A model generated the notes under the pieces. The model was not told where the DNA came from. It did not search any database and saw only the letters and a list, made by a program, of their open reading frames with translations. Source: Pseudomonas frederiksbergensis (GTDB lineage: Bacteria > Pseudomonadota > Gammaproteobacteria > Pseudomonadales > Pseudomonadaceae). Taken from it: 64,000 nt of DNA. Both the position numbers and the translations under genes were made by a program. This document shows positions 1 through 8,020 of this stretch, in pieces. Position 1 is the first letter of the stretch; every line of letters starts with the position of its first letter. Where the stretch lies: positions 530,045 through 594,044 of the forward strand of contig NZ_JQGJ02000004.1 of NCBI RefSeq assembly GCF_000802155.2. Reading direction: 5' to 3'.

Positions 1-777
1 GAACACGCCAGGAGCACCGAGACCGGCCAGGTCACGCCGTTTGCCGGTGTGTTGCTGGACCTCAACCAACACCTGACCGCCTACGCCAGCTATTCGGACA
101 TCTTTACGCCCCAAGGCAATTACCGCTCGCAAAGTGGTTCGGCGCTCAAGCCGTTAATGGGCGAGAGTTACGAACTGGGGATCAAGGGCGAATGGTTCGA
201 GGGCCGCTTGAACACCGCTTTCAACCTGTTCCGCACTGTGCAGAAAGACCAGGCCCAGACCGACTACAACTCAAGCTGTGCGTCGTCGGATGGCTATTGC
301 TACGAAAACGCCGGCAAGGTTCGCGCCCAGGGTTTCGAAGCCGAGATCAGCGGCGAGGTCATCGAGCGGCTGCAGTTGCTGGCCGGATACACCTACACCC
401 AGACCAAGACCCTCGACGACATAGACACCAGCCTCAACGGTGGCTCGTTCAACAGCTACGTGCCACGCCATATGCTGCGTCTGTGGGGCGACTACGCCCT
501 CGGCGGGGCATTGGAACGCTTCAGCGTTGGCGCCGGGGTCAATGCCCAAAGCGATAACTTCCGCGTGTCGCCGGCCAGCGGCGAGAAGATCACCCAGGCC
601 GGTTATGCCGTATGGAACGGCCGCGTTGGCTACCGCATCGATGACACCTGGTCAGTGGCGCTCAATGGCAACAATCTGTTCGATAAGCGTTACTACTCCA
701 CCATCGGGACGGAGAGCTTCGGTAACTATTACGGTGAACCCCGCAACTTCACCGCGACGGTGAAGGCACGTTTCTGA
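1..777 (+). CDS. TonB-dependent siderophore receptor, C-terminal part
   Basis: Only the last 258 codons are in the window; the reading frame is open from base 1, so the gene begins upstream. It is the C-terminal half of an outer-membrane TonB-dependent beta-barrel. The barrel strand YASYSDIFTPQ, then the L-KPLMGESYELGIKGEW segment, and the terminal NNLFDKRYYSTIG ... GEPRNFTATVKARF are typical of the FpvA/FoxA-like ferric-siderophore receptor class. It ends in the terminal Phe needed for Bam recognition. The plug domain and TonB box lie outside the window, so the siderophore cannot be inferred. A perfect hairpin follows the stop codon. Confidence 0.93.
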   Translation, partial: EHARSTETGQVTPFAGVLLDLNQHLTAYASYSDIFTPQGNYRSQSGSALKPLMGESYELGIKGEWFEGRLNTAFNLFRTVQKDQAQTDYNSSCASSDGYCYENAGKVRAQGFEAEISGEVIERLQLLAGYTYTQTKTLDDIDTSLNGGSFNSYVPRHMLRLWGDYALGGALERFSVGAGVNAQSDNFRVSPASGEKITQAGYAVWNGRVGYRIDDTWSVALNGNNLFDKRYYSTIGTESFGNYYGEPRNFTATVKARF

Positions 778-781
778 AATC

Positions 782-812
782 TGTGGCGAAGGACGTTCAT
801 TCCTTCGCCACA
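782..812. terminator. Perfect hairpin between convergent genes
   Basis: Two 12-base arms (TGTGGCGAAGGA and its complement) surround a 7-base loop, between the receptor stop and the stop of the convergent MFS gene. There is no clear T-run. It resembles the REP-type hairpins elsewhere in the window and may act as a bidirectional terminator or mRNA 3' stabiliser. Confidence 0.5.
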
Positions 813-819
813 CTCGGGT

Positions 820-2442
820 TCAGTTAGTGTCCAGGTCCACGTTGCGGGTTTCCCGCAGGCAGATCATCCCGACCACCAGGCTCACGCCGGTGATCACTAC
901 CGGGTACCACAGCCCGTAGAAGATGTCTCCGGTGTAGACCACCAGGGCAAACGACACCGTAGGCAGGAAACCGCCGAACCAGCCATTGCCGATGTGATAC
1001 GGCAATGACATCGACGTGTAGCGGATCCTGGTTGGAAACAGCTCGACCATCAGCGCCGCGAGCGGGCCGTAGCACATCGCCGAGATGATGATCAGCGCGA
1101 CGATCAAGGCCACGATCATCGGCCGGTTGATCTGCTGGGCGTCGGCTTGTTGCGGATAGCCGGCCAACGTTACCGCGCCGCGCAGGGCGGCTTCGTCGTA
1201 GCCTTCGAGCTTCACGTCACCGATGCTGACCTGCACGGTGCTGCCGGCCGGTGCCGCGACGCTACTGTAGGGCAGGCCTTGCTTGACCAGGAAGGTCTTG
1301 ACCTTGTCGCAGGGGCTGTCGAAGCGCGCCTTGCCCACCGGGTCGAACTGGAAGGTGCAGGTGGCCGGGTCGGCGATCACGCTGATCGGCGCCTGGCGGC
1401 TTGCCAGGTCGATGGCCGGGTTGGCGTAGTGGGCGAGGGTCTTGAAGATCGGAAAATACAACGCCGTCGCCAATAACAGGCCGATCATCAGCACCGGTTT
1501 GCGCCCGACCTTGTCCGACAGCCAGCCGAAGAAAATGAAGAATGGCGCACCGATCACCACGCTCACGATCAGCAGGCTATTGGCGAGGGCCGGGTCCATC
1601 TTGAGGAACTGGGTGAGGAAAAACAGCACGTAGAATTGCGCGGCATAGAAGGTTACCGCTTGCCCGGCGTTGATGCTGAACAGCGCGATCAGCACCACTT
1701 TCAGGTTTTCCCATTTGCCGAACGATTCACGGATCGGCGCCTTGCAGCACTTGCCTTCTTCTTTCATTTTCAGGAAGGCGGGCGACTCGTGCAGGCTCAG
1801 GCGAATCCAGGTGGAAATGCCCAGCAGCAGGATCGACAGCAGGAACGGAATGCGCCAGCCCCAGACCTCGAATTGATCGCCGGTGAAGTAGCGGCAACCG
1901 AGCACCACCAGCAGCGACAGCAACAGCCCGAGGGTGGCGGTGGACTGAATCCAACTGGTATGGAAGCCGCGCTTGCCCATCGGCGCGTGCTCGGCCACAT
2001 AGGTCGCCGCGCCGCCGTATTCACCGCCCAGGGCCAGGCCCTGGAGCATGCGCAACACCACCAGGATGATCGGCGCGGCAATGCCGATGCTGGCGTAGTT
2101 GGGCAGCAGGCCGACGCAGAACGTCGCCAGGCCCATGAGCACGATGGTGGCCAGGAACGTGTACTTGCGCCCGATCATGTCCCCCAACCGACCGAACACC
2201 AGCGCACCGAACGGCCGCACGATGAAACCGGCGGCGAAGGCCATCAGGGCGAAAATGAACGCGGTGGTGTCGTTGACCCCGGCAAAGAACTGTTTGCTGA
2301 TCACCGCCGCCAGGGCGCCATAGAGAAAAAAGTCGTACCACTCGAACACCGTCCCCAGGGACGAGGCGAATATGACTTTCTGGGTTTCCTGGCTGGTGCC
2401 GGCGCTGCGCGTGGCTTCCAGGGTCTGAACATGCTCGGACAT
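820..2442 (-). CDS. MFS transporter, metabolite:H+ symporter (MHS) family
   Basis: A 540-residue inner-membrane permease. The start LGTVFEWYDFFLYG and the loop motifs GRLGDMIGRKYTF and GWLSDKVGRKPVL are the signature of the MHS family (ProP, ShiA, KgtP relatives), which couples uptake of organic acids or osmolytes to protons. The ATG at 2442 is chosen because GAGGG lies just upstream; the frame stays open to 2535 but without a better start. A hydrophilic insertion of about 110 residues with two Cys interrupts the second half (roughly residues 340-450), longer than in ProP. It is codirectional with the downstream GMC oxidoreductase gene, so it may import that enzyme's substrate (inference). 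The substrate is unknown. Confidence 0.88.
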   Translation of the reverse strand: MSEHVQTLEATRSAGTSQETQKVIFASSLGTVFEWYDFFLYGALAAVISKQFFAGVNDTTAFIFALMAFAAGFIVRPFGALVFGRLGDMIGRKYTFLATIVLMGLATFCVGLLPNYASIGIAAPIILVVLRMLQGLALGGEYGGAATYVAEHAPMGKRGFHTSWIQSTATLGLLLSLLVVLGCRYFTGDQFEVWGWRIPFLLSILLLGISTWIRLSLHESPAFLKMKEEGKCCKAPIRESFGKWENLKVVLIALFSINAGQAVTFYAAQFYVLFFLTQFLKMDPALANSLLIVSVVIGAPFFIFFGWLSDKVGRKPVLMIGLLLATALYFPIFKTLAHYANPAIDLASRQAPISVIADPATCTFQFDPVGKARFDSPCDKVKTFLVKQGLPYSSVAAPAGSTVQVSIGDVKLEGYDEAALRGAVTLAGYPQQADAQQINRPMIVALIVALIIISAMCYGPLAALMVELFPTRIRYTSMSLPYHIGNGWFGGFLPTVSFALVVYTGDIFYGLWYPVVITGVSLVVGMICLRETRNVDLDTN

Positions 2443-2540
2443 AGCGGTATCCCTCACAGTGATTGTTTTTGTTGTTCCACTGCGACGCCGGGTGGGCGTC
2501 TCCTGATATGACACACTTTCCTTGAATCGACTCATGCGCC

Positions 2541-2567
2541 TGTGGGAGCAGGCTCGCTACCACCAGG
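2541..2567. repeat. Degenerate REP element
   Basis: TGTGGGAGCAGGCTCGCTAC matches the common Pseudomonas REP core (TGTGGGAGCGGGCTTGCTCGC) with changes. It sits between the GMC gene and the MFS gene. Confidence 0.6.
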
Positions 2568-2582
2568 GTTCTTTCTGTCTTT

Positions 2583-4226
2583 TCAGACCGTGGCGGGCTC
2601 CTTTTGCAGCGTGATGCTCGTCATGGCGGGCTCGAGGATCATTCGCGCCGCCTTCTCGGCAATCATCAACGTTGGCGAGCAGGTGTTGCCCGAGGTGATG
2701 CGCGGCATGATCGAGGCATCGGCGATGCGCAGGCCCTTGATGCCGTGCACGCGCAGTTGCGCATCCACCACCGCATCGCCGTCCTGGCCCATGCGGCAGG
2801 TGCCCACCGGGTGGAAAATCGTCGTGCCGATGCGGGCGGCGGCCTGGTGCAGTTCTTCTTCGGTTTGCAGGCTCGGGCCGGGCAGGTATTCCACCGGTTT
2901 GAAGGCACTGAGGGCCGGGGAGGCGACGATCCGTCGGGTCAGGCGAATGGCATCGGCGGCGACCCGCAAGTCTTCCGGGTGGCTCAGGTAATTGGGCTGG
3001 ATCAACGGCGCTTCAGCCGGATCGGCCGAACGAATGTCCACGCGACCGCGGCTCATCGGGCGTAAATCGCACACCGAGGCGGTGAACGCCGGGAAGCTGT
3101 GCAGCGGTTCGCCGAAACGCTCCAGGGACAATGGCTGCACGTGATACTCGAGGTTGGCCGAGGTCTGTTCCGGTCCCGAGCGGGCGAACGCGCCGAGTTG
3201 GCTGGGGGCCATGGACAGCGGGCCACTGCGGTCATACAGATAGCGCAGGCCCATGCCCATCTTGCCCAGCAGCGTGCCGGCAATCTGGTTCAGGGTGCGG
3301 GCGTTTTCCAGTTGATAGATCAGCCGCAGTTGCAGGTGATCCTGCAGGTTGCCGCCCACGCCCGGCAACTCGTGTACCACGCCGATACCCAAGCGTTGCA
3401 GCAGGCTGCGCGGGCCGATCCCGGAGCGCTGCAATATGCCGGGAGAACCGATGGCACCGGCGCACAGGACGATTTCCTTGCGGGCCTTGAAGCGCATTGT
3501 CTGACCTTGCCAGCGAGCGCTGACGGCGTCGGCGCGGTCATCGCGCAACAGCAGGCGGTCCACTTCGACGTCGGTCATTACCGTCAGGTTGGAGCGATTG
3601 CGAATCGGCTTGAGGAAGGCCTTTGCCGCGTTCCAGCGCACCCCGGCCTTCTGGTTGACCTGGAAATAGCCGCAGCCTTCGTTGTCGCCACCGTTGAAGT
3701 CGTCGATGCTGGGGATGCCGCTCTGCTCGGCGGCGGTGCGAAAGGCATCAAGGATCGGCCATGACAGGCGCTGGCGTTCGACTCGCCATTCGCCGGCCGC
3801 GCCGTGGAGTTCGGAGTCCCCCGCGAAGTGGTTTTCGCTCTGCCTGAACAGTGGCAGCACGTCGTCCCAGGCCCAGCCACAATTGCCTTCCGCGGCCCAG
3901 CCGTCATAGTCCGCAGCTTGGCCGCGCATGTAGATCATGCCGTTGATCGACGAGCAGCCGCCCAATACCTTGCCGCGCGGATAGCTCAGGGCACGCCCTT
4001 GCAGGCCCGGTTGTGCCTCGGTCTTGAAGCACCAGTCGGTGCGCGGGTTGCCGATGCAGAACAGGTAGCCGACCGGAATGTGAATCCACGGGTAGTTGTC
4101 GCGCCCGCCGGCTTCGAGCAGCAGCACCCGGTGTTGCGGGTCGGCCGAAAGCCGATTGGCCAGCAAGCACCCGGCAGGGCCGGCGCCCACGATCACGTAA
4201 TCGTATTCATCGACGACAGGTTGCAT
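2583..4226 (-). CDS. GMC-family FAD oxidoreductase (choline dehydrogenase-like)
   Basis: A 547-residue flavoprotein of the glucose-methanol-choline family, oxidising an alcohol group. The N-terminal dinucleotide fold is YDYVIVGAGPAGCLLANRL; the GMC signature PRGKVLGGCSSINGMIYMRG follows near residue 85. The C-terminal catalytic His is in FHPVGTCRMG and the partner position is Asn in SGNTCSPTLMIAEKA. ATG 4226 has GAGG six bases upstream and is preferred to ATG 4238. There is no signal peptide, so it is cytoplasmic or peripheral. With the MFS gene downstream and a divergent LysR regulator, it looks like a small alcohol or polyol catabolic unit. The true substrate cannot be read from sequence; choline itself is unlikely because betB and betI are absent here. 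Confidence 0.9.
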   Translation of the reverse strand: MQPVVDEYDYVIVGAGPAGCLLANRLSADPQHRVLLLEAGGRDNYPWIHIPVGYLFCIGNPRTDWCFKTEAQPGLQGRALSYPRGKVLGGCSSINGMIYMRGQAADYDGWAAEGNCGWAWDDVLPLFRQSENHFAGDSELHGAAGEWRVERQRLSWPILDAFRTAAEQSGIPSIDDFNGGDNEGCGYFQVNQKAGVRWNAAKAFLKPIRNRSNLTVMTDVEVDRLLLRDDRADAVSARWQGQTMRFKARKEIVLCAGAIGSPGILQRSGIGPRSLLQRLGIGVVHELPGVGGNLQDHLQLRLIYQLENARTLNQIAGTLLGKMGMGLRYLYDRSGPLSMAPSQLGAFARSGPEQTSANLEYHVQPLSLERFGEPLHSFPAFTASVCDLRPMSRGRVDIRSADPAEAPLIQPNYLSHPEDLRVAADAIRLTRRIVASPALSAFKPVEYLPGPSLQTEEELHQAAARIGTTIFHPVGTCRMGQDGDAVVDAQLRVHGIKGLRIADASIMPRITSGNTCSPTLMIAEKAARMILEPAMTSITLQKEPATV

Positions 4227-4267
4227 TCGCGACCTCATTTCTTGTTTTTGTGAGATCCATCCTAGTT

Positions 4268-4297
4268 GTTAGTTTTCGTCAAAAGAATGTTAGTTTT
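4268..4297. promoter_or_regulatory. Direct repeat in the GMC-lysR divergent promoter
   Basis: The 9-mer GTTAGTTTT occurs at 4268-4276 and again at 4289-4297, exactly 21 bases apart (two helical turns), in the 131-bp region between the divergent GMC and LysR genes. The spacing and location suit a LysR tetramer contacting one DNA face. This is inference from position only. Confidence 0.4.
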
Positions 4298-4357
4298 TGC
4301 GCAGCTGCTGTGCGTTTATAAACACCACTGCCGTCAGGCGCGTTCAAGGATCGCCCC

Positions 4358-5242
4358 ATGTTCGATTGGAATGACCTGCGCTATTTCCTGGAATTGCAAC
4401 GCAGCGGGCGTCTATTGACGGCTGCACGGCGCCTGAACACCACACATGCCACGGTGGCCCGGCACATCGAGGCCATCGAGAAAAGCCTCGGCACCGCGCT
4501 GTTTGTCCAGCATGCCCAGGGCTATGAGCTGACCCCAGCCGGCGAGACGCTGCTCAAGCATGCCGAGGCCATGGAAAACGTCGCGCTGCTGGCCCAGGAG
4601 GACATCACCCAATCCAGCGCACCCTTGGGGAAGATCCGACTGGGGGTGACGGAAGGGCTGGGCATCATGTTCCTGGCCAGTCGCATGGACGGGTTGTTCC
4701 AGCGCTATCCAGGGCTGGAGGTGGAGTTGGTGGCGGTGCCGCGATTCGTCAGCATCCTCAACCGCGAAGCGGAAATCAGCATTCACCTCGAACGTCCCGC
4801 GGCCGACCTGCTGGTGACGCGCAAGCTCACCGACTACAGCCTGGCGCTCTATGCGAGCCAGGCCTACCTGGATCGCTCACCCCCCTTGCGCAGCCGCGAG
4901 GACCTGGCCCGTCATGCCTGGATCGGCTACGTCGATGACCTGTTGTTCAGCCAGGAGCTGATGTTCCTGAACAGTTTTTGCCGAAAGCCCCGCGTCGTGT
5001 TCCACAGCACCAGCGTCATCGCCCAGCAACAGGCCGCGCGCTCGGGCCTGGGGATCGCCGTGCTGCCGTGCTACATGGCCAGCGGCGACCCGACGCTGGT
5101 GCCGCTGTTGCCGGACGAAACCATCTGCCGCAGCTACTGGATCAGCACCCGCCGCGAACTGCATAAATCAGTGCGGCTGCGCGTGCTGTGGGATTACGTT
5201 GTGCAGTTGTGCGAGCGCGAGCAGGGATTGTTGCTGCCCTGA
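4358..5242 (+). CDS. LysR-family transcriptional regulator
   Basis: A 294-residue LysR regulator. The N-terminal winged helix-turn-helix covers about residues 1-60, with motif LTAARRLNTTHATVARHIEAIE. The rest is a periplasmic-binding-protein-like effector domain. It starts 131 bp from the divergently transcribed GMC oxidoreductase, the usual arrangement for a LysR protein controlling its neighbour, so it probably regulates the GMC/MFS pair. The ATG at 4358 gives the standard family N-terminus. The effector is unknown. Confidence 0.92.
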   Translation: MFDWNDLRYFLELQRSGRLLTAARRLNTTHATVARHIEAIEKSLGTALFVQHAQGYELTPAGETLLKHAEAMENVALLAQEDITQSSAPLGKIRLGVTEGLGIMFLASRMDGLFQRYPGLEVELVAVPRFVSILNREAEISIHLERPAADLLVTRKLTDYSLALYASQAYLDRSPPLRSREDLARHAWIGYVDDLLFSQELMFLNSFCRKPRVVFHSTSVIAQQQAARSGLGIAVLPCYMASGDPTLVPLLPDETICRSYWISTRRELHKSVRLRVLWDYVVQLCEREQGLLLP

Positions 5243-5341
5243 TCACGCCACGGCTCCCAAAGAAACCAGCATTGAGCGCGCAAGGGCGAAACCATAAGCG
5301 GTTGTGAACTGACTGGCGGCGCTTGTCAGAAAAAACCGACA

Positions 5342-5359
5342 GGAGTACAAATGTACTCC
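5342..5359. promoter_or_regulatory. LexA2-type SOS operator overlapping the lexA2 start codon
   Basis: GGAGTACAAATGTACTCC is a perfect 18-bp palindrome with a 2-base centre. It contains GTAC-N4-GTAC, close to the GTAC-N4-GTGC motif reported for the P. putida LexA2 operator. It covers the Shine-Dalgarno sequence (AGGAG, 5341-5345) and the ATG at 5351. A -35-like TTGTCA at 5323-5328 and a TACAAA 17 bases later would put the -10 inside the operator. Confidence 0.75.
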
Positions 5360-5968
5360 ATGACGACTCTCACTCCCCGCCGTAGCGCCATCCTGACCTT
5401 TATTCGCGAACGCATCGCCGAGCAGGGCCAGCCTCCCAGCCTTGCAGAAATCAGCGAGGCGTTTGGTTTCGCCTCTCGCAGCGTAGCGCGCAAGCATGTG
5501 CTGGCGCTCACCGAGGCCGGTTTCATCGAGGTCAATCCGCACCAGGCCCGAGGCATTCGGCTGTTGAACCAGCCGCCGCGCCCCGAGCTGCTGGACGTAC
5601 CGGTACTGGGGCGGGTGGCCGCCGGCCGGCCGATTGGCGCCGATGCGGAGGTCCACAGCCGCCTGTTGCTGGACCCTGCGATTTTCACCAAGGCGCCGGA
5701 TTACCTGTTGCGCGTCCAAGGCGACTCGATGATCGAGGACGGTATCCTCGACGGCGACCTGGTGGGCGTGCAACGTACGCCCCAGGCCGCCAACGGGCAG
5801 ATCGTCGTGGCGCGCCTGGACGGTGAGGTGACCATCAAGCGTTTCGAGCGCGTCGGCGAGCGCGTACGCCTGCTGCCCCGCAACCCGGCCTATCAGCCGA
5901 TCATCGTCGAAGCCGACCAGGACCTGGCGATAGAAGGCGTGTTCTGTGGCCTGGTGAGGCAAGGCTGA
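5351..5968 (+). CDS. lexA2: LexA2 SOS repressor of the mutasome operon
   Basis: A 205-residue LexA/S24 family protein. The N-terminal winged helix (about 1-70) contains SLAEISEAFGFASRSVARKHV. The autocleavage bond is Ala91-Gly92 (VAAGRP), with catalytic Ser126 (GDSMIE) and Lys163 (VTIKRF). On RecA-ssDNA activation it should cleave itself and derepress this operon. It overlaps imuA by one base (TGATG). ATG 5351 has AGGAG five bases upstream. The in-frame ATG at 5360 would be the start if transcription begins near 5358 from the promoter proposed inside the operator, which would make it almost leaderless. Gene order lexA2-imuA-imuB-dnaE2 is diagnostic for the second LexA of Pseudomonas. Confidence 0.93.
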   Translation: MYSMTTLTPRRSAILTFIRERIAEQGQPPSLAEISEAFGFASRSVARKHVLALTEAGFIEVNPHQARGIRLLNQPPRPELLDVPVLGRVAAGRPIGADAEVHSRLLLDPAIFTKAPDYLLRVQGDSMIEDGILDGDLVGVQRTPQAANGQIVVARLDGEVTIKRFERVGERVRLLPRNPAYQPIIVEADQDLAIEGVFCGLVRQG

Positions 5969-6591
5969 TGGGGGCCGTCGTTGCGCTGGACACGCTGTTC
6001 AATGGCGGCCAGGTCTGGAAGGGCCGGCCTGCGCCACCGGCCGCCAGTCCACAACCCACCGGTCATGCGGCGCTGGACGCAGCATTGCCCAGTGGTGGCT
6101 GGCCGGAAGCGGCGCTGACGGAAATCCTCATAGGCGCGCCGGGCGTGGGTGAGTTGCAACTGGTGTGGCCGACCCTGGCGCGGTTGTCGGCGGCGGGGGA
6201 GCGGATCGTGCTGGTGGCGCCACCGTTCGTGCCCTATCCCCAGGCCTGGCGAAATGCCGGGGTGGACTTGCGCCAGTTGTCGATCATCCAGGCCGATCCA
6301 CGGGAAGCCTTGTGGGCCACCGAGCAATGCCTGCGTTCGGGCAGTTGCGGCGCGGTGTTGTGCTGGCCGCGCCAGGCGGATGACCGAGCCTTGCGCCGTT
6401 TGCAGGTCGCCGCGGAAACCGGCCAGACCCTGGCGTTCGCCTGGCGCTCGCTCCAGGAAGCCATCAACCCGTCCCCGGCGGCCTTGCGCATCGCCATCGA
6501 TGCCCGGCCCGCGCAATTGCGGGTGCTCAAGTCCCGGGGCGGGCTGGCGCGTTCGGCGCCGATTGCGTTTCCCGCGTACGCAGGGCATTGA
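5968..6591 (+). CDS. imuA: ImuA, SOS mutasome RecA-like accessory protein
   Basis: A 207-residue SulA/RecA-like protein. The central part (about 45-150) keeps a degenerate RecA core: GGWPEAALTEILIGAPGVGELQL stands where RecA has its Walker A region, followed by RIVLVAPPF and the AVLCWPRQADDRALRRLQ strand. In the ImuA/ImuB/DnaE2 system it helps assemble the error-prone complex at damaged DNA. The ATG overlaps the lexA2 stop, so it is translationally coupled; imuB begins eight bases after its stop. It should be under LexA2 control. Confidence 0.9.
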   Translation: MGAVVALDTLFNGGQVWKGRPAPPAASPQPTGHAALDAALPSGGWPEAALTEILIGAPGVGELQLVWPTLARLSAAGERIVLVAPPFVPYPQAWRNAGVDLRQLSIIQADPREALWATEQCLRSGSCGAVLCWPRQADDRALRRLQVAAETGQTLAFAWRSLQEAINPSPAALRIAIDARPAQLRVLKSRGGLARSAPIAFPAYAGH

Positions 6592-6598
6592 GGTTGCG

Positions 6599-8020
6599 AT
6601 GCGCTGGGTCTGTATCCTTTTCCCGCAATTGGCGCTGGACGCCGCGCTGCGCCAGCGCCCCGATCCCGACGCGCCCCTGGCGCTGCTGACCGGTCCGGCC
6701 CAGCGCCGGGTGCTGCAAGCGGTCAACGAACCGGCCCGCGCCCTGGGCCTGCGCCCCGGCCAGAGCATGACCGCCGCCCAGGCCTTGAGTAAAGGGTTCG
6801 CCACTGCCGAGTACGACGCGACGCAAATCCAATACTGGCAACAATTCCTCGCGGCGTGGGCCTACCGCTTCAGCTCCCAGGTCAGCGTGCATTACCCGCG
6901 CACAGTGCTGTTTGAAATCGAATCGAGCCTGGGGCTGTTCGGGCCGTGGCCGGTATTCGAGGCGCGTTTGCGGGCCGAACTGACTGAACTGGGCTTTCGC
7001 CATCGCATCGTCGCCGCCCCCAATCCCGTGGCGGCGCGGATGCTGGCCAATGCCTACGACGCCCTGGTGGTACCCGATAACGAGACCTTGCAAGCGTACC
7101 TTGGGCAAATGCCAGTGGACCGGGTCGGCCTGGCACCCGAGGTTGCCACGGCCTTGTCGCGCATGGGCCTTCGCCAGCTCAGCCAAGTCCAGGCCTTGCC
7201 CCGGCACACCTTGGCGCGGCGTTTCGAAGCCGGCATGCTCAAGCACCTCGACGCGCTGGTGGGCAGCCGTACCCTGGCGCTGTCGTTCTACCTGCCCCCG
7301 GACCGTTTCGATGTGCGCATCGAACTCAACTATGACGTGCAGTCCCACCAGGCATTGCTGTTTCCGCTGCGCCGGTTGACCGGCGATCTGTCGACCTACC
7401 TGTGCGGACGCGACAGCGGCGTGCAGCGTTTCGACTTGCACCTGGAGCATGCCGGTTTGCCGGACACGATCATCAAGGTCGGCCTGCTCAGCGCCGAGCG
7501 GGATGCTTCGATGTTGTTCGAGCTGGCCCGTGGCCGTCTCGAACAGGTGCAGGTCGAGGCTCCGGTACGCGGTTTTCGCTTGTGTGCCGAAGACCTGCCG
7601 AGCTTCGTGCCCCAGCGCCTGGAATTGTTCGATGAACGTCCCCAGCAGTCCTTGCCGTGGGAGCAACTGCGCGAACGGCTGCGGGCGCGCCTGGGGGATG
7701 AAGCCGTGCAAGGGCTGGGGTTTGGCGATGATCATCGACCCGAATGCGCTTGGCAGATGAAACCCCAGCCGCAACAACAGGCGTGCCCGCTGCGCGATGA
7801 TATCCAGCGTCCCGGCTGGCTGCTCGGCGAGCCCCAGGCGCTGCCCGAGGGCCAAGTGCGAATTCTCATGGGCCCGGAGCGCATCGAATCCGGCTGGTGG
7901 GACGGGGCTGATGTACGGCGTGATTACTACCTGGTCGAAACCCGCGCCGGCCAACGCGGCTGGGCCTATCGGCCGGTGGGCGAGGGCGGGCCGTTGTGGC
8001 TGCAAGGCTGGTTCGCATGA
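6599..8020 (+). CDS. imuB: ImuB, catalytically inactive Y-family polymerase homologue
   Basis: 473 residues; ATG 6599 gives the family N-terminus [17 protein letters not shown]. Where active Y-family polymerases carry the first metal-binding Asp (VDMD), this protein has LFPQ, and the second acidic motif is replaced by [11 protein letters not shown], as expected for ImuB, which serves as a scaffold. A beta-clamp-binding type motif, QRLELF, lies near residue 340. It bridges ImuA, the clamp and DnaE2 during mutagenic translesion synthesis. The 3' end overlaps dnaE2 by four bases (ATGA). Confidence 0.93.
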   Translation: MRWVCILFPQLALDAALRQRPDPDAPLALLTGPAQRRVLQAVNEPARALGLRPGQSMTAAQALSKGFATAEYDATQIQYWQQFLAAWAYRFSSQVSVHYPRTVLFEIESSLGLFGPWPVFEARLRAELTELGFRHRIVAAPNPVAARMLANAYDALVVPDNETLQAYLGQMPVDRVGLAPEVATALSRMGLRQLSQVQALPRHTLARRFEAGMLKHLDALVGSRTLALSFYLPPDRFDVRIELNYDVQSHQALLFPLRRLTGDLSTYLCGRDSGVQRFDLHLEHAGLPDTIIKVGLLSAERDASMLFELARGRLEQVQVEAPVRGFRLCAEDLPSFVPQRLELFDERPQQSLPWEQLRERLRARLGDEAVQGLGFGDDHRPECAWQMKPQPQQQACPLRDDIQRPGWLLGEPQALPEGQVRILMGPERIESGWWDGADVRRDYYLVETRAGQRGWAYRPVGEGGPLWLQGWFA

